A stretch of 64,000 nt of DNA. It comes from Gnetum montanum (lineage: Eukaryota; Streptophyta; Gnetopsida; Gnetales; Gnetaceae). The notes beneath the pieces were generated by a model. The model saw only the letters and a program-made list of their open reading frames with translations. It had not been told where the DNA came from and made no database searches. The stretch lies in NCBI GenBank assembly GCA_015680685.1, contig MNCI01014546.1, positions 635,140-699,139 of the forward strand. The letters run 5' to 3'. Numbering within the stretch: the stretch's first letter is position 1; each line of letters starts with the position of its first letter. Shown here in pieces: positions 47,541-58,640 of the stretch. A program made the translations under genes and the position numbers.

Positions 47541-47681
47541 CTGCAACAATAACAAATGAATGATTATACAACCAATACGAAAGGTGCTGAACAAGAGCTT
47601 AGTTATTTAACGGCTAGCAAGATCCTTTAAATAATTTTCTTCTTATAAAACCAAGCAAAAACAAATTTAAACACTTGCTAC

Positions 47682-48475
47682 TTCATAAGATATGTATACT
47701 TATAACTATAATACTACATATAAAATAAGCAATTCTTCAAAATCAAATAAGACAAGACCAAAGTGCTTTCAAAAACTGTGAAAGCTTAATCTTAAACTTT
47801 TGCACTTGAAGACAAGACTAAACACAATTTGTTATACATTCTTAATTAAGCAAAATGTTGATAACTGTATTAAATAGCAATTTTATAGATAACACACATT
47901 GACACATCTCAATAAAATATGTCATAACAAAATTTCTTAAAGCTTAGAATGAATGTTAAAAGGTAACACCTTTCCAGGCATGTAACAAGAGAAGACAAAA
48001 CTAAGATCCAAAATGGACACAATGAAATAAAATGACACAACAAATACCTTATTACAAAACAATGGTAATGACCAAGTCGCTTCATAAGATATGTATACTT
48101 ATAACTATAATACTACATATAAGATAACAGTTCTCAAAATCAAATAAGACAAGACCAAAGTGCTTTCAAAAACTGGGAAAGCTTAATATAAAATATTTGC
48201 ACTTGAAGACAAGATTAAACACAATCTGTTATACATTCTCAATTAAGCAAAATGCTGATAACTGTATTAACTAGCAATTTTATGGATAACACGCCTTAGC
48301 ACATTTCAATAAAATATGTCATAACAAAATTTCCTAAAGCTTAAACTAAATGTTAAAAGCTAACACCTTTGCAGGCATGTAACAAGAGGACAAAACTAAG
48401 ATCCAAAATGGACACAATGAAATAAAATGACAGAACAAATATCTTTCTACAAAAAAATGGTAGTGACCAAGTCAT
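47682..48475. repeat. Tandem duplication, two copies of about 399 bp, inside a CMK intron
   Basis: The stretch starting TTCATAAGATATGTATACTT at 47682 starts again at 48081. The two copies run alongside each other to CAATGGTAATGACCAAGTC (about 48079) and its variant (about 48475), with scattered substitutions and small indels. The repeat lies wholly in the intron between exons 9 and 10. It is not a known element to me, and no target duplications are visible, so local unequal exchange is likely. Confidence 0.85.
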
Positions 48476-48826
48476 GTGTAGTTCTTAAAATAGAATTGTG
48501 TAGCTCAAAACAATCATAGATAAACAAAGTCTCAATGGTCTAAGCTTGTCAACATATATATTATCATGACAAATAATGACCCTATAGCCAAACATGTAAA
48601 TTCACATTTGCACTAATGATACTGCCAAAGAATATTTGTTGTCGTTGTCATAACCTTAATTTTACTTCTTACCAATACAAGGGAAACAAAGGCCCTTTTC
48701 CATAAAGGTTAGTAAAATCCGTACAAAATGATGGAGATAGACTCATCTTCAATTAAATAAATTAAAATATAAAAACCTATGAGAATATACATATTTTTTA
48801 TTAAGTACTTTTAGGAAGTATCTCAC

Positions 48827-48924
48827 CTTCCTGACATGAACACAGCAGCATACTGTTCTTGGTTTTACTCAAGAGATTGTTGTTTCAAGCTTTTTAATAA
48901 AAGGCAAAGTTCAAATGCAGGAGC
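48827..48924 (-). pseudogene. ispE: CMK exon 9 with second nonsense codon
   Basis: It reads APAFELCLLLKSLKQQSLE, stop (TAA), NQEQYAAVFMSG and ends GGAAG|GTGAGA. The family pattern here is PPAFEVLPSLKRLKQ, then AAGRGQYDAVFMSGSGST. The stop at about 48866-48868 replaces part of the AAGRGQ segment. Confidence 0.8.
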
Positions 48925-49097
48925 CTGTGGAAAAAGAGTTTATTAAAAGTGATCTAAGATTTGAATACAGAAAATTAAACATACTATTTACTAACGCACT
49001 TGCAGTAAATGCCATAAAACTTGGATCCATCTCTTTCAACAAAAGCATAGGATCTAAGTAATTAAAAGATTTGAGAATTTTCAAGAACTACACTTGC

Positions 49098-49197
49098 CCA
49101 AATCATTGATGCAAACATTTTGAGATATTCCATTTTTTGAAATCTCTTCTAAGAGTTGAATAGGGTCTACATGGCTAGCATGTTTCAGATGGAAAAG
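49098..49197 (-). pseudogene. ispE: CMK exon 8 with GC splice donor
   Basis: 33 codons (LFHLKHASHVDP, IQLLEEISKNGISQN, VCINDL) plus one base, bounded by TTGTAG|CTT and TTGG|GCAAGT. GC-AG introns with GCAAGT are a known minor class, so this could be functional splicing or simply a GT to GC decay. The join to exon 9 does not keep frame as the sequence stands (a two-base deficit). Confidence 0.65.
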
Positions 49198-49297
49198 CTA
49201 CAAAGGGTAGTTGAATGCTCATCATCATCAAATAGACACGTACACACATACACAAAGAACATTAAGAAAAGCAAAGAAAATGATCCATAAGAAATAG

Positions 49298-49393
49298 CTG
49301 ATCCACTTCAGCAGTAGAACACTCTTGTTGCAGCTTCATGAGAACCATGGGAATACTTAAAGAAACTGGTGATGGGATTATATCTTGCACAAT
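49298..49393 (-). pseudogene. ispE: CMK exon 7 with altered splice donor
   Basis: 32 codons from IVQDIIPSPVSLSIPMVLMK to ECSTAEVDQ. The family has KPQ..CSTAEVYK; Pro is Leu here. The acceptor is a good CTGCTAG|ATT, but the sequence after CAG is CTATTT where a donor GT is needed (49297-49296). The next exon starts in phase (LFHLKHASHVDP), so the boundary is well supported and the donor is mutated. Confidence 0.75.
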
Positions 49394-52142
49394 CTAGCAG
49401 TAAAACAATATTCAAAGTAACAACTGCAGTCATAACTGTTGATTCCATTAATTGAAAAACATTCAATGATCAGTGAAATCTTTTACATAAAGAGCTTTGT
49501 TCATTCAACTACTTTTGAAAAAAAATCAATATTAGAGAATACAACATTGTTCTATTATTAGCTGGATGATCCAACCTCTATGAAAACTGAAACTGAAATT
49601 TTTACTCACATCCACTGAGACCCCTTAAATCTATCAGACGAGTGTTGCTCAATGAAATCAAGCCTGTGACCTAGGGTTACCAAGCCAAGACTTTTACCAC
49701 TAAGCTAACTATAAAAAATATTTGCAAAAAAATATTTGCAAATTATAATACAAGGATGATTCTACAACAGAAGAAAAAATCTAACCATAGATGCAAGAAA
49801 ATTTAAAATAGTGCCAGGACCTAAGATAGTGAAGCTACCAAGACTGTGTATACCCCATGGCATTAGAAACTACAAATCATTCCTCAGGGCCTGTGTTTCA
49901 GGTGACCATAATTTTAACCACAGGAATTGTTGGCAATTTTCATAGATCTGACTATTTAAGTTCAAATTCTTTGAGAGAAGTATGCATCCTTTAAAAATAT
50001 GTTCCATTCACTGCTACTAATCATTCCACAAGCAAATTGTAGTCTGCAAAATTACCATTAACCAACAAAAATGAAGTCATCTTAACAAATTTCTAAGTTT
50101 ATAGGGTCATTACCCAAAGGCTCAATGATCATGCCACCAAATGGGGTACACTGGATATTCTCTATATTTAGTAGGGTAAAAATCACCCTCTAGAACCAAG
50201 TTTTATGTATTTACTTTCCAAAGAATACTTGTGCAAAAGTCTCTGTCAAAGGAAAACCAAGAATTTGTTAAGGAAATAGAAAACTTCATTAGTTGTTTCC
50301 ATGCTTCTTTCTATGTCTTCATCTACGATGTCCTCTAAATGCAAAGTGCAAAGAACTATAAGAAATTCAATGAAAGTCTACATTTCAGCCTGTTGTAAAC
50401 TAATAATTTTTTGGTCAAAAGGTGTCAATAAAATAGCAAAGTTCATCATTCACTTTCACGATTATTTGTATGTCTCTGTCTATGGTGTTTTCCACTATCA
50501 CAGTGTTGTCAAACTCTCTGTATGTATTCATGATGTAAATGTTGTTTCAGCAGTGACATCAATAAGATATGTTTTAACCATGATTGCTCATTGCTAACTA
50601 AGCTGATAAGACAATTACAATCATTTCTATTCTGTTGTGATGTTTCATGTAACTTAAATAGCATTGGGTTCTACACTTTCATTTTGTGTAGAGATCGTGT
50701 TCTTTTGTTTTTCTGTTTTTGTTTCTGCATCATCTTTTGCTTTCTTGGTCACTGTGATCAGGCACCGGTTCCTGGTAAAAACTTTATAGATTTTAACGAT
50801 ACCCTTGCAAAGTGTATTTAATGAAAGATATTACTGAAATTACGTTAGATCCACTGAAGATCATTCTATAAACTATTCAATTAAAGGAGGACTGACTGAT
50901 AATCATGAAGAGACATGAAAACACACATTTTCTATTCAAGATGTTTGTTTGATATTGCAGACAAAGATTATCATAATTATTATCCATATATAATTTGCCC
51001 TATCTCTCCAAAATACATCTCTCAGAACATTTAAATGCCAAACAAAACAAAATCTGTTTGAAGCCACATACTGAATAAGGAAATAGTAAGGTCTCACACT
51101 TGGGCAGAAACCAATATAACTTTGTAAATAAACCAATTATAGCAAAACATAATACTTAGAATTCTCTGCAAAATAAACTCCTCTATCACCATGAAATTAC
51201 AAAACTCAAGAGTTCGTGTTAAAAACCAATTTCTCTTCTTCTCTAGAACATGTTAATTGAGGCTATTCATGTTAAAGTGTGAAATCATAGTGATAGGAAA
51301 GTCAATGAAGACTATTGCAAATGGCATGTAATCAAGCACAACAACCTTGCAATAATGTTTTTTGTGCAATCCAAGATTGCATTTGACATTTTGTTACCAA
51401 TGAGGTGGTTGCTCAACCATTAATTTGTTGGTTTGTGAACCGACAAGCTGCAAACTTAAATTGTTGGATTTTATTTGTAGTGTTTTCTTTATTTACTTTC
51501 CATACATATTACTTTCTTTTACTTGGATTCTTACATCTTTATCCATTTCACACGGATAGTTCTCAATCTTCCATTTTTTATATGGAACATAAATATTATT
51601 CTATTTGCATTAACAGCTTAATACTTTTTCCATTCTTCAAATGGAACAATCTTCAATTTTTTCCATGAAAGTGAGTTAGTATTCCAGCACACTGTGATGC
51701 CTATGTAATAGGTATGTTCGCTGGTTGCATTGTTAAGGGTAATATGGTTAGTTACAATGCCTTGGTTCTTCCTTCAAATGCCTTCACAACCATCATTTTC
51801 AGGATTTGCTATCATATTTTATGATTAAAAGCTCCCAAGCTCATAGTGTATGCTTTGCAGCCTGAAGGAGACTGAATCAGAAATGCTTTTTAGTTCATTT
51901 ACTAATGAGCTTTTGGGCAAAGGGCATTACCAAAATTCTGTCAGGTTAACTATATAAATAGGAGGCATCTTATAAATTGGAAAACTTGTAATTACACAAA
52001 CGTAAAGGACAACCTCTTTGTAAATTTTCTTCTATTAATAAAATTGATCTTTTTGTTGTAGCATGTAAACAGCACTGCCCTTTATAGATGCAAGATAACT
52101 CAAGGGAAATGATACACTAAGTAGAAAGGTAAAATGACATAC
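49394..52142 (-). other. CMK intron 6 (about 2.75 kb)
   Basis: A single large intron between the DIPFFF exon and the IVQDIIPSP exon, apart from the SINE-like fragment just described. Several T-rich + ORFs in it (50301-50821, 51405-51668) have no motif and look like chance. Length is in line with long introns of large plant genomes. Confidence 0.7.
49645..49716 (-). repeat. tRNA-derived (SINE-like) fragment
   Basis: On - the sequence reads GTTAGCTTAGTGGTAAAAG (A-box like) and, about 35 bases on, CACAGGCTTGATTTC (B-box like, with one substitution from GGTTCGATTCC). Between them is TTGGCTTGGTAACCCTAGGT. It does not fold as a full tRNA and lies in intron 6 of the CMK pseudogene. AAAAATATTTGC is directly repeated next to it. 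It is most simply a decayed tRNA-head SINE. Confidence 0.5.
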
Positions 52143-52343
52143 CTCACCTCTGCCGGTACAATATGCTGCACCATGAGAAAAGAAAAACGGAATATCCAAT
52201 CTAATCTATGCAGACCATTTCTGAAGCTTCTCAATAGTTGCAATATGCTTGTTAAAGTGAGTTGCTGCCCATAAGGCAGTGGCTGCATTGCTACTTCCAC
52301 CTCCAAGTCCAGCCCCTGTGGGTATCTTTTTATCAAGATGGAT
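52143..52343 (-). pseudogene. ispE: CMK exon 6 (ATP-binding loop) with nonsense codon
   Basis: 67 codons from [16 protein letters not shown] to YCTGRGE, with AG|ATC acceptor and GAG|GTATGT donor. Codon 46 is TAG at 52206-52208, where the family has Glu in WSGEIGSDIPFFF (here WSA-stop-IRLDIPFFF). The catalytic-region Asp of the DIPFFF segment is retained. A protein ending here would lack the whole C-terminal half. Confidence 0.9.
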
Positions 52344-53340
52344 CTGCCATGTATAGTATGTAGAAGTTTAAATATTAAAAGGCAAACTACAATCTTGCAT
52401 AATAAAACAGGTAAATTTTTTAATAGAATCAAGTGCAGATCTACTGGTGATGACAGTGCACACTCAGGAAGTCTTGGTTGTGCATAAAATCTTGTAAGTA
52501 AAGATCAAATGCTTGGCTGCTGCAAGAGCCTTATAGTCATTTTATAACTTCATGATTCTCCAAGTGGATTACAACACTACCAAAAACGCAATGCTGTTAT
52601 AAGAAAAATTCTGACAAAAAATCAAACCTGGAAAGCTGGTTTGAAGCCTGTTTTCTCCCTGTACAAGTTAAGTGCTTTGATTATCTGTAAAAATTAACGG
52701 TGAAGATTCAGAACCAATTACCACTATTTGAGTTTCAAAATTAATCAACGTATCCCTTAATTTGTTCAAAACAAGCATTAAACATCCCTTAAGCAATTTT
52801 ATATACTTTTCAATCAAAAATAGGCTGATTCAAAAAGAAACCAATAAAGAGATATATCTTACCAAAACGTTAACAAGATTGTCCATCAATTGAACACAGA
52901 AAAAGTCACCAAATTTCTTTGATCCAATGGAACACCTTGTGCATTTGTAGATAAACTATCCCCTGAACTTGTAAGAGATGCTGTTAACTGAAGAGTATCT
53001 CCTAAATTAATTGCCTGTCAATAAATGAGGAGTCATCTTGCTAATAACGGTAATATCTGTCACGGAGAAAGCAAAGTTGGTTGACATTCCTTTCAAGGCC
53101 AACTCTATGACTTCAGAAAAAACTGAAAAATAGCAACAAAATTTTGTTAACCGTCATCTTAATTCCTCGTATAGTTTTAATTACAATCTATAATGCACTG
53201 TGTCTGAAAATGCATTCTATAGAGGAGGATCTCTTTATTCCCTTTATCTAACACAACGGGTACTCAAACCTTGCAACTCAACTCAACATGATTAATTGGA
53301 AAGTCGTATCAATCCAAAGACGGAGGTTACTGTTACAAAC

Positions 53341-53405
53341 ATGGAAAAGAGATGCCAGGTTATGGTACCCGTCCGCCCTCTTGTTATCCTCAGGAACAAA
53401 TTAAT
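53341..53405 (-). pseudogene. ispE: CMK exon 3 with frameshift
   Basis: After ATTAATTTGTTCCTGAGG (INLFLR) and ITRGR the frame breaks. The next conserved segment, DGYHNLASLFH, is in a frame one base off, and one residue of the family pattern is missing, consistent with a 4-bp deletion at about 53370. DGYH is strongly conserved in the family. The exon is 65 nt where 69 would be expected. The donor used here is CAT|GTTTGT, the only one that joins in frame to exon 4 (AINLGD). Confidence 0.8.
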
Positions 53406-53977
53406 CTGCAGCAAAAGCAACAAAACTTTTCATAATGTTGAGAAGGATCCCAACTGGCATTATTTATTAGAAAAGTACATTAAACAAAAAAGGTTTTAAA
53501 ACTATGCCAAATTAACCTTCGCAGGTGAAAATAGAGTTAGAGACGGAAGCTCGATGCCTGACTGCCGCGACGTACTCTCCAAACTTTCGTTGGAACCGTG
53601 GAACTGCAAGCCAAGCAACCAAACTCATTCAGAAATGCCGATTTAATACTTAAAAAAAATTGCTCCAACTGTTTCGTAATTGGATCCTATCCAATGATAG
53701 TCAGACGGAAAATAGCATCCATAACAAAAGAGGCAGAAAGAACTCCGAGAAATGGATAGCGCCAAACTCGGATAGCAATTATGACCTTTGTTCGGGAACT
53801 TTGGCGACGGGAAAGCATTAAAGAAATGCTTATTTCAAGAAAATGCTGGAAATGCATGATGACTGAGCCAGGATTCAATAGAACTAAAAACTAGAGCAAT
53901 CTAGAATAAATAACCAGAAATTGATAGCACAATTTAACCAGAAATCCAGAATTCCGAAAACAGGAAAGCAACATTAC

Positions 53978-54136
53978 CTTTGTTTGCGAATTTTGGCCAT
54001 CTTTAGCGGTAGCAGATCTCGACGTTTGCGAGCGTTTTCTAGACAGAGGCAGCAATTTGTTATGTGGACGCTCTGTGTGAACTGGAAACGGCACGATCGA
54101 GAAATGAGAGGAGGAGCACAGTGAAAGCAACGCCAT
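53978..54136 (-). pseudogene. ispE: CMK exon 1: start codon and transit-peptide region
   Basis: 53 codons from MALLSLCSSSHF to QNSQTK, ending at a clean AAG|GTAATG donor. It is rich in Ser, Arg and Lys with few acidic residues, as expected of a chloroplast transit peptide. The ATG at 54136 is chosen because the upstream in-frame codons (MLM... at 54142) add only two residues and give a worse context. It reads open. Confidence 0.75.
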
Positions 54137-54660
54137 TAGCAAGCTTGGAAAGCTTTTGCGTCCTTAAAATCAATTTTGTCATTGTGCAAAGAGCTTCATC
54201 CTTTTGGGTATTTCCACACTAAAGCTTTTCGGATATTATTTATTTTGATAGTGAAAACTTTGGACTTTTTTTTATCCATATTTATCCTAAAAATATATAC
54301 TCAACAATTTTATAACTTAGCATTGCCTACTAGAATTTGAATATATAACTTAGAGTTTCCAAATCAAAAGTCCTATGCTACGCTAATACCTCATTTTTGA
54401 GAAAGTTTATTGTTTATAAGCATAGTATCCCAGTAACTTATATGTACTATTTCTTGCTTTTAGCTCTTAGTAATACTTTATATCATTGTATTGCACAACT
54501 TGTGCAAATTTCTCTTAGAGTAGTAGCCACTTAAGAAAGGGCCTTTTGTCATGTTGCTAGAGACATGTACACTTCTTGCAAAGAGGATAGTGGCTTAGGC
54601 TTCATGAATTGTTACAAGTAAAGTACTTGCCTAGTGTAGAGCCTTAGAAGCTTTTGTCTT
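54137..54660 (-). other. Region upstream of the CMK pseudogene start
   Basis: About 520 bp separate the ATG from a retroelement LTR that begins at about 54661. No strong promoter element is evident, and the sequence is AT-rich. If the promoter extended further it has been cut off by the nested retroelement stack. Confidence 0.4.
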
Positions 54661-55086
54661 TGATGCGTCATCATTTGGGGAAACTGCGATATCACGTACG
54701 CGATATCACAACCCAAGTCGCGATATCGCATACGCGATGTCGCGGCCTATCTCCTCATCTATAAATAAGAGATAGACAAATGAGTTCAGACAGTAGTTAA
54801 TCAGTTTTAAGTTTAGTTTTTGCTTAAGTGTTTCATTTCTTTCTCTCCCTTTTCCTCTCCGTGTATGCCCGCAGTGTGGTGAATGTAATTGTATAACATC
54901 CTTTATTCGAGTGTGACGTACTTGGACACGCACATGACCAGAAATAAAGATCGAGATTACTTCATCATTGCAGCATTCACTTGATTAATCATTTAATTAT
55001 TTAATTGTTATTTACTGCTTTCTTAGTTAATATTTCTCACCCTTATCTCATGTTAAAACGTGGAATGAGTACGACTTGATTACGAG
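54661..55086 (+). mobile_element. LTR copy C, + orientation, cut by insertion of copy A
   Basis: It starts about TGATGCGTCA. Palindromes of the GCGATATCGC type lie at about 54685-54744, TATAAATA at 54760-54767, and AATAAA at 54943-54948. It runs to GTACGACTTGATTACGAG and stops abruptly at 55086, where a - strand LTR begins with TGATGAG. The rest of this LTR is not in the window, so it was split by the element that begins at 55087. Confidence 0.75.
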
Positions 55087-55873
55087 TGATGAGTGGCGAG
55101 ATACCCCTACACTCAACCATACGAATACGAGCGTTACACGCGCGATCCAGTCGAACTCCGTAGACTAAGTACCTACACGCCTTATGGAACACTTAAGGTT
55201 AATCATTCGTTGTCTTCCCACACTTATTTGTATTTGTCACGATGTATGGTTAAGTAAGTCTAAGGTATGTGACTTTTATGTCTTTTATGTTTTATCTCCT
55301 ATGCTAATGAGGGAAAGGGTGAAGAGACTAAGTAACTAACTTTAACTAATTAAGTTCTAATTCCTAGCATCAGTATCCGTTCCCACTTACTGTTCACACC
55401 CTGAGCCAATGCAACCTTTTGGGATTACCAAATGCTATTCGTTGCTGGGATTACCAAGCGTAACGCACGTGCTCGAAGCGGTCGTACTGAATGCACTTAA
55501 CTATGAGAGAAGGGTTAAGAGAGATTTAATTAACTAATATAGCATTTAAATGATGAACAATAAATAACGTCCTAATTAGCTCAGTCCATGCACTGCAAGG
55601 TTTATCCAAAAGTTCATCTTTATTTCCGTACACAAACTTGTGCTCAGGTACAATATTTTCTCGAATAAAGATCCGTTCACTTGGGGACTCCTACTGCGGG
55701 CACATGGAAATTACTCTAACTCTAGAATGGAAAAACTGCAAGAGTTTAGCTAAGGTCTAGATCTAGATGGAGAAACAAGGGAGAGCCGCCTCTTATTTAT
55801 AGAACTAGCGGCGCACCGCGATATCGCAAGGGAAGACACGATATCGTGGCAGATGCGATATCACGTCCCATCA
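55087..55873 (-). mobile_element. 3' LTR of copy A (- orientation)
   Basis: Read on -, it starts TGATGGGACGTGATATCGC at 55873, next to the polypurine tract, and ends CTCATCA at 55087. TATAAATA is at 55801-55794, and three palindromes lie at about 55817-55866. Length is 787 bp, the shortest complete LTR here. Confidence 0.85.
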
Positions 55874-56483
55874 TACCCCCATGATTGAATAAAAACTCAT
55901 CCTCAAGTTCTTTACAAAATATTGGGAAGGTATGGGATTATTGACTTGAATGGAACTAATGGTGAATGGGATGACATGTGAACGGATCATCTTTACAGAA
56001 CAAGACAAAACTAGTTTTCACGACAACAAGAGTGAACACTTTATACATTTGACATCAGGCCTTATTTGGCAGCTGAGAGAGAAGAGAGAAGAGAGAAGAA
56101 GTCTGCTACTACCAATGCCAAGATTGCGCCTTTCATTGTCTATCCATAAGCACGCCATCGATCTTGCTCCTTGCATAACTGCTTCAGCACTGATCCATTC
56201 CAAGTGTTCCCTCCAAATCCAATCCGTTGTTGATGATTGTCATCTGCACACACAATACAGTCTTATATTAGCAAGGGTAAATGAATCATAATGCAATTGA
56301 TACCTTGCTTCGGTGTGAGGTCCATTGGCTGAGTTGTGGTATGGCTAATTTGGATTTGCAGATATAATATTGGCGACTACCAAAGGTGTAGGGGTTAGGA
56401 GAAAATTGAAAAAATTGGACCATGACCCCCATGACTAAACGCGAACCTCCGGTAGCGATAGAATGGAAAAAGAGAAGGAATAA
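55874..56483 (-). mobile_element. 3' end of the internal region of copy A, truncated by copy B
   Basis: About 610 bp similar to 58929-59560 and to 3460-4094 (reverse complement), with both polypurine-like sites (55874-55885 and 56424-56435). It is broken off at 56483, where the LTR of copy B begins. The remainder of A would lie beyond the window. Confidence 0.8.
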
Positions 56484-57303
56484 TGATGAGTGGCGAGGTA
56501 CCCCTACACTCAACCATACGAATATGAGCGTAGGATACGCGATCCAGTCAAACTCCGTAGACTAAGTGCCTACACATCCCATGGAACACTTAGGGTTAAT
56601 CATTTGTTGTCTTTCCAGACTTACTTGTAGTTGTCACGGTGTATGGTTAAGTAAGTCCGAGGTATCTGATTTTTATGGTTTTTATCTTTTATCTCCTATG
56701 CTATTGAGTTGAAGGGTTGAGAAACTAATTGCTAACTCTAACTAATGAACTAAGTCTAAATTACCTAGCGTCAGCATCCATTCCCACTTACCGTACACAC
56801 CCTGAACTAATGCAACCGCGGCTACCAAACGCTAATCGTTGCTAGGATCACCATGCGTAATGCACGTGCTCGAAGTGATCGTACTGAGGCACTTAACTAA
56901 GAGGAAAGGGTTGAGAAACCTAATCTAGCCTAAGTGCGATGAGCATCCGTTCTTTGATTATCCGTACACATCTTACAACTACTACTGGGATTACCAAGCG
57001 CAGATCCTAGGTACGCCACTGGGTTACCAAGTAGTCACACTGAGATGCTCATAATCAAGTCATACTCATTCCGCGTTCTAGGAGTTTAAGGGTGAGAGAG
57101 AAAGCAATAAATAACATTAAATGAAATCCTATTCCATGCATTGCAAGGTTTATCTAGGAAGTTTGTCTTTATTGCCGTACACAACTTGTGTTCAGGTACA
57201 ATGTTGCTCGAATAAAGATCCGTTCACTTTAGGACTGCTACTGCGGGCACATGGAAAATATTCTATCTCTGGAGTGATCAATCTGCCAGAGTTTCCCTAC
57301 TAT

Positions 57304-57308
57304 CTAGC
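57304..57308 (+). repeat. Target-site duplication, left
   Basis: CTAGC, identical to 58801-58805. Removing the insertion and one copy restores an LTR sequence alignable with sister LTRs. Confidence 0.85.
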
Positions 57309-57759
57309 TGAAACACCACAAAAATTTGGACCCAGCACTTTCAGACAAGAATCAAGCTAAGTCATGATACTTCCCAGCATGACCGAAACTTGTGAACCTC
57401 AAAAATAGCATCAAACGGAGCATATTTGAACAAGAGAGAGTTCCTTGGGACCCATAGGTGACTACATCAGCATCCGGCATCAAGAATTTCAAGTTTTGGG
57501 TTCAAAATACTTGGTTTTGACCAAGTATACTCTGGGCACACCTTGGTGTACACTGGCCAGCGTATAGCCCAGCGTACAACAACTTTTGGGCCACAAAAAT
57601 GAGTCAAATCATGCCAGAACTGAGCGTCTGGACCCCCCAGGACCTTCGAGCTTGGTACTTCTCCAGCAAAAAGCAGGTCCCTGGGACCCATGGACAACCA
57701 CGGCTACATTTGGTGTCACACATTGCAACTTTGGGGATAAAAATGCTTAGTTTTCACTA

Positions 57760-58640
57760 AGTATGCAATACCAGCGTGTACGCCCGGTGTCTACGCTCGA
57801 CACCCACAGCGTATATGCCCAGCGTAGACATCCAACTTACACGCCCGACGTACACGCCTCACATGTACGCTCGGCAGGTACGGAAAATGTTTACGCCCAA
57901 CGTGGAATCTCCAAAGACAGAATGAAGATAGCACCGAAGAGCAAGAATTGAAGCAAGTCGACAACCATCAGCGTACATGCCCAGCGTATACGCCCAGCCA
58001 TTGTCAGCGTATACGCTCAGCATGTACGCCCAGCGTCCATAGCATCTCCACCCAAGTTTGCATGCCTCGCACGTCCAGCGTATACGCCCAGCGTGTACGC
58101 TGGCCTGATGTGGCGTATACACCTAGTGTATATGCCCAGCAAATGTAATATGTTGTATATTTGTAAATTGTATGCACCCGGTCAACATGCCATGTGTCTC
58201 CTAACCCGAGTCTAGCGTAACAACTGGTATAAAAATCCCACTTTTCCACTTCATCGAGATCGGTTGGCAAAAACTCCAGAGCATACTAGAGAACAATTAC
58301 GCTGCGCATTAGAGCTAAAACCCTCTTACGCTGGAAAGCCCTGTACGCCGTGCACACAGTCTCTACGCTCTGCCTACCGTGCGAACCGGCTGAGTCATCC
58401 CTGCATCCACCGGGGCTTTTCGTCCACCTTGTGTTCCATCACAACTGCGTTAGACCGGTGCACTGTACTTTGACTCTATAATACCATTGTTTACAGTTTA
58501 CGCTAATTTCTTGAATGTGTTTCTGTTTACGCTCGTTTACATTTACGCCCTGTCTGCATCTGTTACGCTGTTTACACTCTCATTTACGCCCGTCACGCCA
58601 TTTACGCATAACCCAGTGTGTAGCACTTCGGTATACGTTC
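57760..58640 (+). repeat. TACGC-rich minisatellite in the nested LTR
   Basis: Over twenty imperfect units are built on (A/G)GCGT(A/G)TACGCCCAGC. They are dense at 57770-57890 and 57968-58140. A shorter (T)TTACGC(C/T) form occurs after the TATA box (about 58498-58610). GTATAC and GTACAC steps make many units self-complementary. ORFs here (for example 57763-57951) are by-products of the repeat. Confidence 0.8.
58228..58235 (+). promoter_or_regulatory. TATA box of the nested solo LTR
   Basis: TATAAAAA lies at the end of the repeat-rich U3, with a CACTT..TTCATCGAGA-type start region about 30 bases on. Confidence 0.6.

Larger units (their letters stand above)
47172..54136 (-). pseudogene. ispE: Unprocessed pseudogene of 4-diphosphocytidyl-2-C-methyl-D-erythritol kinase (CMK/IspE)
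   Basis: CMK phosphorylates the 2-hydroxyl of CDP-methylerythritol with ATP, a middle step of the plastid MEP pathway to isoprenoids (GHMP kinase family). Eleven exons are placed on -: 54136-53978, 53603-53517, 53405-53341, 53014-52910, 52684-52628, 52343-52143, 49393-49298, 49197-49098, 48924-48827, 47540-47452 and 47221-47172. They carry a Ser/Arg-rich transit-like N terminus, LTLFSPAK/INLFLR, DGYHNLASLFH, VPLDQRN, the GHMP loop [56 protein letters not shown] and a GTIVVGVG end. Introns are kept, so it arose by DNA duplication, not retroposition. Lesions: a frameshift in exon 3, TAG in exon 6, TAA in exon 9, donor changes after exons 7 and 8, and a frame-breaking 8/9 junction. Exon 11 is the least certain. 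Confidence 0.93.

Noticed and set aside
50301-50821. Two + ORFs of 98 and 76 codons inside CMK intron 6
   Set aside because: T-rich, antisense to the gene, no motif, no conservation evidence.
53296-53499. 67-codon + ORF
   Set aside because: Antisense shadow of CMK exon 3 and its neighbouring introns.
57763-58270. Several ORFs of 60-90 codons on both strands
   Set aside because: They are made of the TACGCC minisatellite in the nested LTR, with repetitive YTLGVYA or YTPSVYA-type translations and no domain.
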